From NCBI GenBank assembly GCA_949318235.1, contig OX439131.1, positions 15,407,434-15,471,433 on the forward strand: a DNA stretch of 64,000 nt. Direction: 5' to 3'. The first letter of the stretch is position 1. The number at the start of each line of letters is the position of its first letter. Below the pieces are notes generated by a model. The model had not been told where the DNA came from, did not search any database, and worked only from the letters and a program-made list of their open reading frames with translations. Shown here piece by piece: positions 1 to 9,767 of the stretch. Made by a program: the position numbers and the translations under genes. This DNA comes from Ecdyonurus torrentis (Eukaryota; Arthropoda; Insecta; Ephemeroptera; Heptageniidae).

Positions 1-729
1 ATAACACAATATGGCAAGCAAAAAACAAAAACAAAAACAAAAAAAACTATATAAAGAAAAAAAAAGTAATTAATATGATACACCAATACACCTATAGGGT
101 GTATCCGCATGACATCATATTTAATGCGCTTAGAGCCTTGGAGACCATACTGGAGTAGTAAATAACATTGCTAAGCATAGGACAAACTTCCTTTAAAGCT
201 AGAACATTTGATACGAAGTATAAATTTACTATTAGAGAATCTTCGGGGGGTTTTCCAGTTAATTTTCAAAATTGTTAATTTAATTTTTTTTTAATATTAT
301 ACAATAAGATATTGTTGACTGTATATGATTGATCCCTAACCTTATGATGTGAAATTTATTAATTTGTGTAGTTTTTAGACAGTTAGACACATACAAACAT
401 GTTACATGTTTGTCTCATCAGTCTTTTACATAATAACTTATAAATAACTCTAAAATTGTTATTTTATTTATTATTGTTAATGTTTCTTCCAATCCTCATA
501 TTTGATAATTTCATTTTTTTTTTTTTTTTTTTTTTTTTTACTATTATCATTGAAAAAAATTTGTTAACATTATAATGCTCTTTTGATATCAGTAATTTTT
601 TTAAACTACATGTTTACATAATAGGTTATTTTTTACATCTCCTAAAATAATTGTTAGGAAATGATATGATACAATGTATGGTTGATTATTGTGACTTGAG
701 ATGCTGAGGTTTTGTTGATTATGTGACAG
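1..729 (+). other. Intron of the LRP5/6 gene (partial), AT-rich
   Basis: No coding potential was found before the first recognisable LRP5/6 exon. The stretch contains a run of about 26 T at 513-539 and ends in a CAG acceptor at 727-729. By family comparison, the exon with the start codon and signal peptide should lie upstream of base 1, so this is inferred to be the 3' part of an intron. Confidence 0.7.
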
Positions 730-852
730 GACCTGGAGGATGGAGGCGCGGTGGATTTCTACCATGCGGGACAGTTGGTCTGCTGGGCAGATCATGGTAG
801 AGAGATAATAGCGTGCCACCCCACCAACCGCTCTGACAGCAGCCATGTCAAG
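730..852 (+). CDS. LRP6: LRP5/6 exon, start of propeller 1
   Basis: Encodes 41 residues beginning [20 protein letters not shown], matching the first blade of LRP5/6 propeller 1 (family form: LEDAxAVDF). Flanked by a CAG acceptor and an AAG|GTGAGC donor. It ends in phase 0. Confidence 0.88.
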
Positions 853-3800
853 GTGAGCTTCAGCACCACAAAGTGGGAACTTCTCATTTTTTTTTAAACC
901 ATTTTTATCATTCAAAGTTATTAATATAAAAGTACCAAAATATTATAATGATTATTCTTGTTCTTGTTACTTTATATGAAAATTGTTTATGTTTGTCAGG
1001 ATGGGGTGGTGACCACAGGGCTGACCTCTCCAGATGGCCTAGCGTGTGACTGGTTCACACAGAAACTTTACTGGACAGATGGAGAGATGAATAGAATTGA
1101 GGTAGTCTCACTCAATGGACAACATCGTAAAGTTCTCTTCTGGGAGGATATAGATCAGCCTAGAGCCATAGCTGTTGCACCAATGAGAGGGTTAGTTTGT
1201 TGTCAGAAATTTTAATAAGTAACTTTCATTGTTCAATAATAGTTGCTTGCTTCAACAATAATTAGTTGATAAGAAGTATTTTTCGTTCATCAAACTCTTT
1301 TTATACATTTTTTAATTGCATTTATCCATACTATAGTAAATACTGTAAAATAAATTAAGGTGTAATCATATAGATTTTTTTAAATTGATTTTTACCCTTT
1401 TAATTTGTTCATTGACTACATAACTCTTCTTACAAAATAATAAATTTTGCGGGAAAACACATGATCATGATGAAATGAAAACTGCATCAAGGTTTATCAA
1501 ACATAAAATGCCATGTAAATGCACCTTCAAGTACAAATTGAAACACTGTAAAATAAAGTATGTACTAGGAACATGTATTATTGAGGCATATGTTTTGTTT
1601 AGGCTTATGTTTTGGACTGACTGGGGCGAAGTGCCAAAGATTGAGAGAGCTGGTATGAATGGAGATCCAACTACAAGAATAGTTATCGTTAGTGAAGATA
1701 TTTTCTGGCCAAATGGTCTTACCATTGACTATGAAAATCAACTTATCTACTGGGTGGATGGACGTCTCAATTTTCTGGATGTCATGGATTTTGATGGCCA
1801 TAATAGAAAAAATATAGTTAAAAATGGCATCAGTTATCCTTATGCTGTTACTTTCTTTGATAGCAAATTATATTGGAGTGAATGGGAAACTAGGTAAGTT
1901 TAATTTTATTTTAATTACGTACAGCAATACAAAATAATAACAATAAAATATGCTAATTAATTATGCTTAATGTTTTAGATCCATCCAAATGTATGATATT
2001 AGATTAGAACGAGATCCAAGGTCCTTAATTAAAGGTGCATTTACACCTATGGGTATGCATATCATGGATGCTCGTAGACAGCCTCCTGGTAGAAATCCTT
2101 GTGAACAAAACAATGGAGGTTGTTCCCATTTGTGCCTCTTAGCTCCAACTTCACCAGGGTTCTCCTGTGCCTGCCCTACTGGCATCAAACTTGTGTCTAA
2201 CACTTCATGTGCAGAGGGTAAAGTTATTTTATTGGTCTTTTAGTAGTCTGTATTAAATAACAGTTTTCTAGCAATAAAAAGTGACTGGAATTAAATTTAG
2301 GCAACATAAAAATTAATAACGAAAAACTTAATTATTATATCATATGCATGAAATGTGTTCTGCATTTTCTTTTTTATATTAAACCACTATTGTCTTTATA
2401 AAATCAAGATTCCTTATTTGTATTATTTCTTTTTATATAATTTCCAAAACTGACTTATTTGTAGGTGTAAATTAAAGCAATGCTAATATTTCAATGAAAA
2501 TACATTTCAGACAGTTATTGAAACAATCTAAAAAAAAAAAAAAAAAAAAAAAGAGAGAGTATACAATGAATATGAGTTAAAAAAACCCAGCAAGGCAAAT
2601 AGTATGTAGAAAGATTTGAGCATGTTAAATTGAAACTTAATGAAACACACAAATTCTCAAATTTATACATAGATATGGGCATGAGATTTATTAATTTTAT
2701 TAGTTTTTAATTTCAAGTGCTCTTATCTTTCATCATACTATTTGTCTATCATTAGGCTTATATTTTTTTTTAATCATATTTTTCACCACTACTTCTTCTT
2801 CTTCTTCTTTTTTTTTTCCCCCTAATCAAACGCCAGATAATTAATTTGCATGTTCTCATATAAAGACAAGTTTAGTTTAAATTGAGACTGATAGTAATAT
2901 TGTAATATGTAATTTTTTGTTTAGGTCCACAAGAGTTACTACTGTTAGTACAAAAGACTGATGTTTGTCGTATTTCATTGGATACTCCAGACTATACACA
3001 ATTTGTTTTACCTCTCATGGGAATCAAACACGCCATTGCCATTGATTTTGATCCCATTGATAAGCATCTTTATTGGACTGATGATGAGGTTAGTATTGTA
3101 TCATAATATACATGCTCATTTGTCAATGAGCACAGCATTAGTTTTAGTTTCAAAATTTAATTATTATTTTTTTATAGGCACGTACAATATCTCGAGCAAG
3201 TTTAGATGGTTTATCTCAACAAGAACTTATTGGTACAGAAGTTCAGCATCCTGATGGTATTGCAATAGATTGGACAGCTAGAAATTTATATTGGACAGAT
3301 ACTGGTACAGATAGGATAGAAGTTTCACGTCTAAGTGGTGCTTACAGAAAGGTAATGTATTTTATTAAAATATAATATTGAGATTATATCAATGATTTTA
3401 ATTTGTGATTGTTAACAGGTGTTAATAACTGATGATTTACATGAACCAAGAGCTATAGCTTTAGCACCTGAACATGGTCTTATGTTTTGGTCTGACTGGA
3501 ATGAGTTACATCCAAAAATTGAAAGAGCTGCATTAGATGGTTCACAACGTACTCTCTTAGCTGATGCTGGTCTTGGCTGGCCTAATGGAATTGCTTTAGA
3601 TTTGGAAGAAAGTAAAATTTATTGGTGTGATGCTAAGACTGATAAGTTAGAGGTAAAGAGAATTTTACATTTGTTTTTCAACCATTTAATGAAATTAACA
3701 AAGCAAGATTGTAAGTAAAAGTTTTATTTTGTTTTTAACATGATTATTTTATTTATAGATGGCTAATTTTGATGGCTCGGATAGGAGAGCTATTATCACA

Positions 3801-6800
3801 GATAATCTGCCTCATGTATTTGGCTTGACACTATTAGGAGATTATTTATACTGGACAGATTGGCAGAGAAGAACCATAGATAGAGCTCATAAGGTAATGC
3901 ACATTATGTTTTTAATATGTATATACAAGAAAGGCTCTGGTAAAAACAAACTGGTAAATTATGGGATAGGATCATCTCATACATGATTTCTCTTAACTAA
4001 TATCTAGCCCCACAACTTGGTACTAAAAAAATTATAAAGTTTGCAACTTCTGGGATTCATGACATCATCAATTCTAGATCATAATAGAATTTGTAAAACA
4101 GGTTGCCTTCTTTTCAAATTTTATCACCAGTTTGTAGGGCTATATAGAGGTGTTAAATGATATAATATATTGTGCATTTCATGATTTATCAGTAAAGAGA
4201 CATTTTGTTTTGACGTATAGTGGCTTTTGAAATTTTTACTCTGCTTGACTCTTATGTAAAAACATTTGTATTTAGGTCACTGGAAATGATCGCTTAGTTG
4301 TTGTGGATCAATTACCAAACATGATGGGATTGAAAGCAATACGTCTAGGTACCATACAGCCTAGTAGCAACCCTTGTTCAAGAGCAAATGGAGGTTGTTC
4401 ACATCTATGTCTAAATAGACCAGCAGACCATGTTTGTGCGTGTCCCTATGGCTATGAACTAAGCACTGATCTACGTAACTGTGTAGTGCCAGAAGCTTTC
4501 TTACTGCTTGCTAGAAAAGAAAATATATTTCGTATTAGTATTGAAAATAATAATAATGATGCAACTATACCTGTTACTGGAATTAAAGATGCAAGGTTGG
4601 TTTAAAAGTTGAAATATTGTAGTTTTTAGCTTTACAAATTGTAGTAGTGATAGTAATAAAGAAATGTATTAAGGCATTGTGAGAGCTTTACAACCCTATT
4701 GTGCAAAACCTTGAATAGAAATATATTATACACACAATGTATACCATGCAGCACAATATGTGAAGTGTTAATGATAATGTGTTCGTGTTCATCTTTCTTT
4801 TTTCTTTTTTTTTTTCTTTTTTTTTTTCTTATTCTAGGAAGAATAATTTATTGATGGTATTATTTTGTTAATTTTCTAGTGCCCTAGACTTTGATATCAA
4901 TGATAATAGAATTTATTGGACTGATGTAAAAGTAAAAGCCATTACCCGTGCCTTCATGAATGGATCTCGTGTTGAGAAGTTGGTTGAATTTGGATTAGAT
5001 TCTCCTGAAGGTAATTCAGTAGTTATAGTTACTGTTTTGAAGTTTCACATCTAAACTGCTGTTTGATATTTGTTTCAAGGAATGGCAGTAGATTGGGTTG
5101 CACACAACTTGTATTGGGCTGATACTGGCAGCAAGAAAATTGAGGTGGCTCGTCTGGATGGTACTTCTCGTAAAGTTTTGCTCTGGGAGGGAGTAGAAGA
5201 ACCGCGTAGTCTTGCTTTAGATCCCAGAGAAGGGTATGTATCAATATTAAAATTTTATAGTCAAAAATATAATTAGGAGTTAATATAATATTTACCTGAT
5301 GGCCTGATGGGTAATGTATAATAATAATAATAATGGGAGCTATTCATCGTACACCTTATCAAATCAATGCTAACTTTTGACAATATCTTACAATATTTCG
5401 GAAATAGTCAATAGATTTTTAATCATGAATCATGACAATACTGCATTTTTGAAACTTGGCCGCAACATAAATATAAAAACAAAAAATAGAAAACACTTTT
5501 GTATAGTTCAAAGAATGAAAAAAATAAAAATAAAAAAAACTGGTGTAAGCATCATACAATTAGACTTAAGAAATATAAATAAATATACACCTGTTGACAT
5601 AATAATTGACTCATATTAATTTGACAGATTTATGTATTGGAGTGACTGGGGTAAACTTGGAAGAATTGAAAGAGCAGCTATGGATGGAACTCGTAATTCA
5701 GTTATTTTAGAGCGACTAGGTCGAGCTAATGGACTAACTATAGATTTTGTCGAGAGTCGACTTTTCTGGACTGAATTAGACACTCCTGCTATTGAAAGTT
5801 CAGATTTATCAGGACAAAATCGAAGATCCATCATTACATCAGAGATACAGAAGCCATATGGATTGACACAATATCAGGTAATATTTAAGTTTACAGTATG
5901 TTGGTTGTTTTAATTCATTGAAATGTTGTTAAATGTACATATAACAGTTAAAATTTACTATAAGTGTTCATTATAAGCTCAAGCTTAGTTCAGTAATAAT
6001 GGCATGATAATTTAAATATTAAATACTCTGGATTTTGTTTAGGATTTCATCTATTGGACTGACTGGAATACCGGAGATATTGTACGTGCAAACAAGTCTA
6101 CAGGACTCAACAGAACAAGGATCCATGAGCGCTTAGATCACGTCACAGATATCCTAGTTTTTCATGCTTCCAGGCAAGCGGGTTGGAATTTATGTGCTGT
6201 AGGCAATGGTGGATGTTCTCATCTATGTCTAGCGTTACCAAGTCCTGCAGGGCCTCCAGGTCGACAAGCTACTGCTCTCCGATGTGCTTGCCCCACTCAC
6301 TACATTCTCTCCAATAGCTCATGTCTACGTAAGTAATGTTACATCTGTCATAAAACAATATCTTATAGCAAACATGACATCATAGATATTGTGTGATACA
6401 AATTGTAAAATGTTTCTAACATGTTAAACTTATGAGATATATTTGTTTTGTTTGCAGCTCCTCGTAATTTCTTGTTATTTAGTCAGAAGAATGCTATTTC
6501 ACGTTTAAGTCCAGATACCAAGGATTATCCATTAGTACAACTACCTATTCCAAGTCTACGTAACGTAAGAGCTTTAGAGTTTGATCCAGCACGACAATTA
6601 GTATACTGGGTAGATGGCAAAAGTCAAAGTGTAAGAAGAGCTGCTAGCAATGGAACTCTTGCTGGAGTGCTACAACCTGGTTTAGCTGATTCTCATCCAT
6701 ACGATCTTGCTGTTGACCCCTTCTCTGGCCTCATGTTCTGGACTTGTGCTCTCAACAACTCAATCAATGTTACAAGACTAAATGGCTCTTCAGTAGGGGT

Positions 6801-9743
6801 GGTAGTTAGAGTGGAAAATGAAAAACCAAGACATATTGCAATTCATACTCGTAGAGGGTGAGTAGCTGAAAGAAGTAAAGTTATGATATAAAATTTACTT
6901 TTTTTTTTTTTTCTTGCAAATTCATATCAAAAAGGCACCAGCTATAATTTTACCTTAGATTTTGTAACATTGAGTAATTTATTTTCAAACGAACTGCTAG
7001 CATGTAGTGATGTGATAATTTTCTCTCATTTAATTAAAATATAAGTGCTTTCTTGCTATCTAATTTCGAACGTTTTTTACCCAAAGCAAATGTAAAAAAT
7101 GAAAAATATGCATACAAAATAAGTAATAAAATAAAAAAGAAAGAAAGAAACTAGAAAGCTAAAAGGCTCAATGCCTAATTTTAAAAATCTATTTGAATGA
7201 AAGAATGAAGCTAACTGTTATCAGAATGATGCAATAAAGCATTGATGCTTATTGCTTTAAAACAAGTTTCCCATCTTATTATTTTCCTGACTTGATAGTA
7301 TGCTGCATGTGTAGTAACAAATCCATTATATTGCAATACATTATTATTGTTCTATTTCAAAGGTTACTATTTTGGACTGATGTTGGTTCCACTCCACGTA
7401 TTATACGTGCTCGACTTGATGGACAGAAGCGACTGATAGTAGCAACAGGTTTAGAACAACTTGGTGGACTTGCGGTAGACTCTGAGGCAGATCTTATATT
7501 TTGGACATACCAGCGCCACATAGACTGTTCTGACTTGCAAGGAGACAAGCGTCGTACACTTGTCACTGGACTACAGCAACCTGCAGGACTTGCTGTGTTA
7601 GGCAACTTTCTGTACTGGGTGGACTTGGACCAACAGCAGATCAGACGAGTACATAAGTTCCGTGGTGGCGATGGTGACGTTGTCAGTGCTCATGTTACAC
7701 AGCTCACTGATCTACTGGCTGTTCATGCACCAAGCTCAGAGGTAAACTAGAAATAATTGTGTGTGCAGAGTTATTTGTGTATTTATAAATATAGAAATTA
7801 CCTGACATCAAGTTCTTGTTATGAAATAAAACTATGGTGAAAATGAAATATTTTTGTAATGATGAATTTTATATCAATAGTATGAACTAGCCTTATAAGT
7901 TTTTTGTTTTTATTTTTCAGTTATTAAACGTTTTGAGTAAATATATTATGATGTTTTGTTATAACTAATGATATAATTATGTGTTTTGTTAGGAGCTTGA
8001 GAGTCATCCTTGTGTGAATGGAGGAGGTTGTTCACACATTTGTGTTCCTGGAGAAAATAGCAGTCCTCAGTGCTTGTGTCCCAGTGGTCTCTCACTGCTT
8101 GATGATCGTCGTACATGTGGGGCTTCCCCTGCTTGCGGAGAGGAAAACTTTGCATGTGCTACAGCTAGCAGCAAGGACTGCATTCCCATGAGCTGGGTGT
8201 GTGATGGACAAGCAGACTGCAGTGATGGAGCTGATGAGAGAGATTGTCCTGAGTGTCGTAGAGATCAATTCCAATGTAGAGATGGACCTTGTATAGGTAA
8301 GATTAGCCTATATTTTGACTTTTACAATTTAATGTCAAGTTCCTTCCTCCCCACAATGTTAAAAGAACATTACAGAAATTCATGTATTTGATTGTAAATG
8401 AATATCAGCTATTAATGTTTATTTATTATAACACAAAGAACATTATTACTGTATTATTATTTCTTTATTTCACACTTAGCAGTTATACATTTTGTAAATA
8501 TCGTAGTCAAATTAATGTTTTTAGAACTCTTTAAATAACCATTTTTTGATTACTGCAATTGGATTTTTTAATAGAAACACTTGTACATTTGAATAGAACT
8601 ATACATACTTTTCCTAGATGTTTAAATATAAACACACTGCTATGCTTACTTTAAGCCCCCCCCCCCTCCCCCTCCTTGTAGGGACTTACTTCAGATGAAC
8701 TTGTATGCCTGTGTTCCATTACAAAGATACTTAATTGTTTTTACTGTAGATTTACTGTGGCGATGTGATGGTACACCCCAGTGTCCTGATGGCTTGGATG
8801 AAGTTCAGTGCTGCCTTGAGTCCCAGTTCCAATGTTCTGCTACTCTCATGTGCATCCCCATAAGCATGGTTTGTGATGGCTGGGCAAACTGTGCTGATGG
8901 CAGCGATGAAGCACCTCCAGCTTGTAAAGAGAGAAAACCAGAGGTATGTCAATTTAATTCATATTCTCCCCTTTATGTTCCTAAGTATCTAATGCAATGT
9001 GTTGTGTCCAGGTTGTTGCTCCCATCACTTCTAACAGTAAGACTTATCTTCTGGGGATCCTCGTTGGGGTGTTTGCAACAATAACTGTTGCTGGACTTGC
9101 TTTTTACCTGCGTCGTCGAGCTACAGCTAATTCACCCCCTGTCGTAAGACATACAGAAATGGATGCTGCCGATCCTCTTGCTCCTAAACCAGCTCAGCAA
9201 GCCAAATTACTCAGTACATTACCCCCTGGTACAGCAAGTGGTTCAGGCAAAGGAAGAAAAGCTGTAGGTTTAAGACCTGGTAGTGATACTGTACGAATGT
9301 CAGCTCTGGGTTACGATAGATCTCGTCTAACTGGAGCATCAAGTTCTGGTTCAAGTTCAACACCTCCAGCTGCAGGGTATCCTAGAGAAACATTAAATCC
9401 ACCCCCAAGTCCAGTGACTGATCCTCGTTCAGTTTGTGCAGAAAGTCACTGTTGTTCCGCTTATAGTGTAGGAAGTAGAAGACCATATAGACATTATAGA
9501 GCAATTAATCAACCCCCTCCTCCCACACCTTGTAGTACAGATGTATGTGATGAAAGTGACTCATATCCTTGTGTCGCATCAAGATTAGGTTCAGAATATG
9601 ACAGTGACCCATTTCCTCCTCCTCCTACACCAAGGTCTCACTATTTAAGTGATGAACTTTCTTGTCCTCCTTCGCCATCTACTGAACGTTCATATTTCAA
9701 TCCTCTACCCCCACCACCTTCCCCTGATCACTCCCCAGGCTAA
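730..9743 (+). CDS. LRP6: LRP5/6 (Arrow) Wnt co-receptor, 5' end missing
   Basis: Single-pass membrane co-receptor that binds Wnt with Frizzled and passes the signal to Axin and GSK3 (family knowledge). Eighteen coding exons lie in the window: 730-852, 1000-1190, 1603-1893, 1979-2217, 2925-3088, 3178-3351, 3419-3652, 3759-3893, 4276-4595, 4880-5010, 5080-5233, 5628-5877, 6043-6328, 6458-6857, 7363-7741, 7993-8296, 8750-8943 and 9012-9743. All phases agree and give 1566 residues plus stop. In order (residues of this fragment): propeller 1 about 1-240, EGF 241-280, propeller 2 281-547, EGF 548-585, propeller 3 586-850, EGF 851-897, propeller 4 898-1160, EGF 1161-1203, three LDL-A repeats 1203-1315, membrane helix about 1335-1357, tail 1358-1566. 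Order and length match LRP5/6; larger LRPs have more modules. The signal peptide and first residues lie to the left. LRP5 and LRP6 are vertebrate duplicates, so the symbol means the single invertebrate orthologue. Confidence 0.96.
1000..1190 (+). CDS. LRP6: LRP5/6 exon, propeller 1
   Basis: Encodes the [11 protein letters not shown] and [14 protein letters not shown] blade followed by [16 protein letters not shown], a signature of propeller 1. Acceptor GTCAG, donor GAGG|GTTAGT. It ends two bases into a Gly codon, which the next exon completes. Confidence 0.95.
1603..1893 (+). CDS. LRP6: LRP5/6 exon, propeller 1
   Basis: Encodes [19 protein letters not shown], then [23 protein letters not shown] and LYWSEWETR, which are consecutive YWTD blades. 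WPNGLT and KIERA are the usual LRP5/6 blade motifs. The donor is a strong AG|GTAAGT. It ends in phase 2. Confidence 0.96.
1979..2217 (+). CDS. LRP6: LRP5/6 exon, end of propeller 1 and EGF-like 1
   Basis: Closes propeller 1 and encodes the first EGF-like module, [15 protein letters not shown] to CACPTGIKL and a sixth cysteine in NTSC. The NGGCSHLCL core is diagnostic of the LRP/LDLR EGF module that packs against the propeller. Donor G|GTAAAG, phase 1. Confidence 0.95.
2218..2924 (+). other. LRP5/6 intron of 707 bp
   Basis: Largest LRP5/6 intron in the window. It contains an A-run (2531-2552), a CTT tract near 2800 and a T-run before the acceptor at 2923-2924. No coding or RNA signal was seen. 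The other introns longer than 300 bases (1191-1602, 3894-4275, 5234-5627, 6858-7362, 8297-8749) are also plain AT-rich sequence. Confidence 0.85.
2925..3088 (+). CDS. LRP6: LRP5/6 exon, start of propeller 2
   Basis: Encodes [20 protein letters not shown], then [11 protein letters not shown] and HLYWTDDE, the opening blade of propeller 2. It completes a Gly codon at its start and ends in phase 0 at GAG|GTTAGT. Confidence 0.95.
3178..3351 (+). CDS. LRP6: LRP5/6 exon, propeller 2
   Basis: Fifty-eight codons beginning [11 protein letters not shown] and including HPDGIAIDW and [17 protein letters not shown], which is very close to vertebrate LRP6 propeller 2. Phase 0 at both ends; donor AAG|GTAATG. 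Confidence 0.96.
3419..3652 (+). CDS. LRP6: LRP5/6 exon, propeller 2
   Basis: Seventy-eight codons with [42 protein letters not shown] and [13 protein letters not shown] blades. Phase 0 at both ends. The reading frame runs on past the donor at 3653 into intron, so the exon ends at LE. Confidence 0.96.
3759..3893 (+). CDS. LRP6: LRP5/6 exon, propeller 2
   Basis: Forty-five codons: [32 protein letters not shown] and RRTIDRAHK, the last blade of propeller 2. Phase 0 at both ends. The ATG at its start is an internal Met, not an initiation codon. Confidence 0.96.
4276..4595 (+). CDS. LRP6: LRP5/6 exon, EGF-like 2 and start of propeller 3
   Basis: Encodes [13 protein letters not shown], the second EGF module ([15 protein letters not shown] to CACPYGYEL) and [17 protein letters not shown], the entry to propeller 3. 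The donor AG|GTTGGT is weaker than its neighbours, but the frame and homology continue exactly into the exon at 4880. Confidence 0.94.
4880..5010 (+). CDS. LRP6: LRP5/6 exon, propeller 3
   Basis: Encodes [40 protein letters not shown], matching the first two blades of propeller 3. It starts by completing a Ser codon and ends one base into a Gly codon at GAAG|GTAATT. Confidence 0.95.
5080..5233 (+). CDS. LRP6: LRP5/6 exon, propeller 3
   Basis: Encodes [40 protein letters not shown] and EPRSLALDP. The acceptor is CAAG rather than the commoner CAG, and the frame confirms it. Ends in phase 2 at AAGG|GTATGT. Confidence 0.95.
5628..5877 (+). CDS. LRP6: LRP5/6 exon, propeller 3
   Basis: Encodes [51 protein letters not shown] and [19 protein letters not shown] and IESS(N/D)L are propeller 3 signatures of LRP5/6. 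It ends in phase 0 at CAG|GTAATA. Confidence 0.96.
6043..6328 (+). CDS. LRP6: LRP5/6 exon, end of propeller 3 and EGF-like 3
   Basis: Encodes [39 protein letters not shown], then EGF module 3 ([13 protein letters not shown] to CACPTHYIL). Between the fourth and fifth cysteines it carries a Pro/Gly/Arg-rich stretch ([14 protein letters not shown]) several residues longer than in vertebrate LRP6. Ends in phase 1 at C|GTAAGT. Confidence 0.95.
6458..6857 (+). CDS. LRP6: LRP5/6 exon, propeller 4
   Basis: Encodes [76 protein letters not shown] and EKPRHIAIH, the first half of propeller 4. FWTC and INVTRL(D/N)G are the usual motifs at these positions. Phase 2 end at AGG|GTGAGT. Confidence 0.96.
7363..7741 (+). 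CDS. LRP6: LRP5/6 exon, propeller 4
   Basis: Encodes [71 protein letters not shown] and QQQIRRV, the remaining blades of propeller 4. It ends in phase 0 at GAG|GTAAAC. Confidence 0.95.
7993..8296 (+). CDS. LRP6: LRP5/6 exon, EGF-like 4 and LDL-A repeats 1-2
   Basis: Encodes EGF module 4 ([14 protein letters not shown] to [10 protein letters not shown]), LDL-receptor class A repeat 1 (CGEENFAC to [16 protein letters not shown], with the acidic calcium-binding SDGADE segment) and the first half of LDL-A repeat 2. Phase 1 end at ATAG|GTAAGA. Confidence 0.95.
8750..8943 (+). CDS. LRP6: LRP5/6 exon, LDL-A repeats 2-3
   Basis: Completes LDL-A repeat 2 ([17 protein letters not shown]) and encodes LDL-A repeat 3 (CLESQFQC to [13 protein letters not shown]). 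Three LDL-A repeats is the LRP5/6 number. Phase 0 end at GAG|GTATGT. Confidence 0.94.
9012..9743 (+). CDS. LRP6: LRP5/6 last exon: membrane helix and signalling tail
   Basis: Encodes the membrane-spanning segment (about [20 protein letters not shown]), a basic stop-transfer YLRRRA, and a Pro/Ser-rich tail of about 209 residues ending in TAA at 9741-9743. The tail holds five Pro-rich phosphorylation motifs in the family order: PPPSPVT (9399-9419), PPPPTPCST (9513-9539), PPPPTPRS (9615-9638), PPSPSTERS (9666-9692) and PPPPSPDHS (9708-9734). By family knowledge GSK3 and CK1 phosphorylate these, which then bind Axin and inhibit GSK3. The tail is in one exon and unbroken, so the receptor looks signalling-competent. 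Confidence 0.95.
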   Translation, partial: VVAPITSNSKTYLLGILVGVFATITVAGLAFYLRRRATANSPPVVRHTEMDAADPLAPKPAQQAKLLSTLPPGTASGSGKGRKAVGLRPGSDTVRMSALGYDRSRLTGASSSGSSSTPPAAGYPRETLNPPPSPVTDPRSVCAESHCCSAYSVGSRRPYRHYRAINQPPPPTPCSTDVCDESDSYPCVASRLGSEYDSDPFPPPPTPRSHYLSDELSCPPSPSTERSYFNPLPPPPSPDHSPG

Positions 9744-9761
9744 TATATTCTTGTTATAAAT

Positions 9762-9767
9762 AATAAA
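9762..9767 (+). terminator. Candidate poly(A) signal AATAAA of LRP5/6
   Basis: First canonical AATAAA after the stop codon, 18 bases downstream of it. Further AATAAA hexamers occur in this AT-rich sequence, so the site actually used is not settled; a long 3' UTR ending further right is equally possible. Confidence 0.4.
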
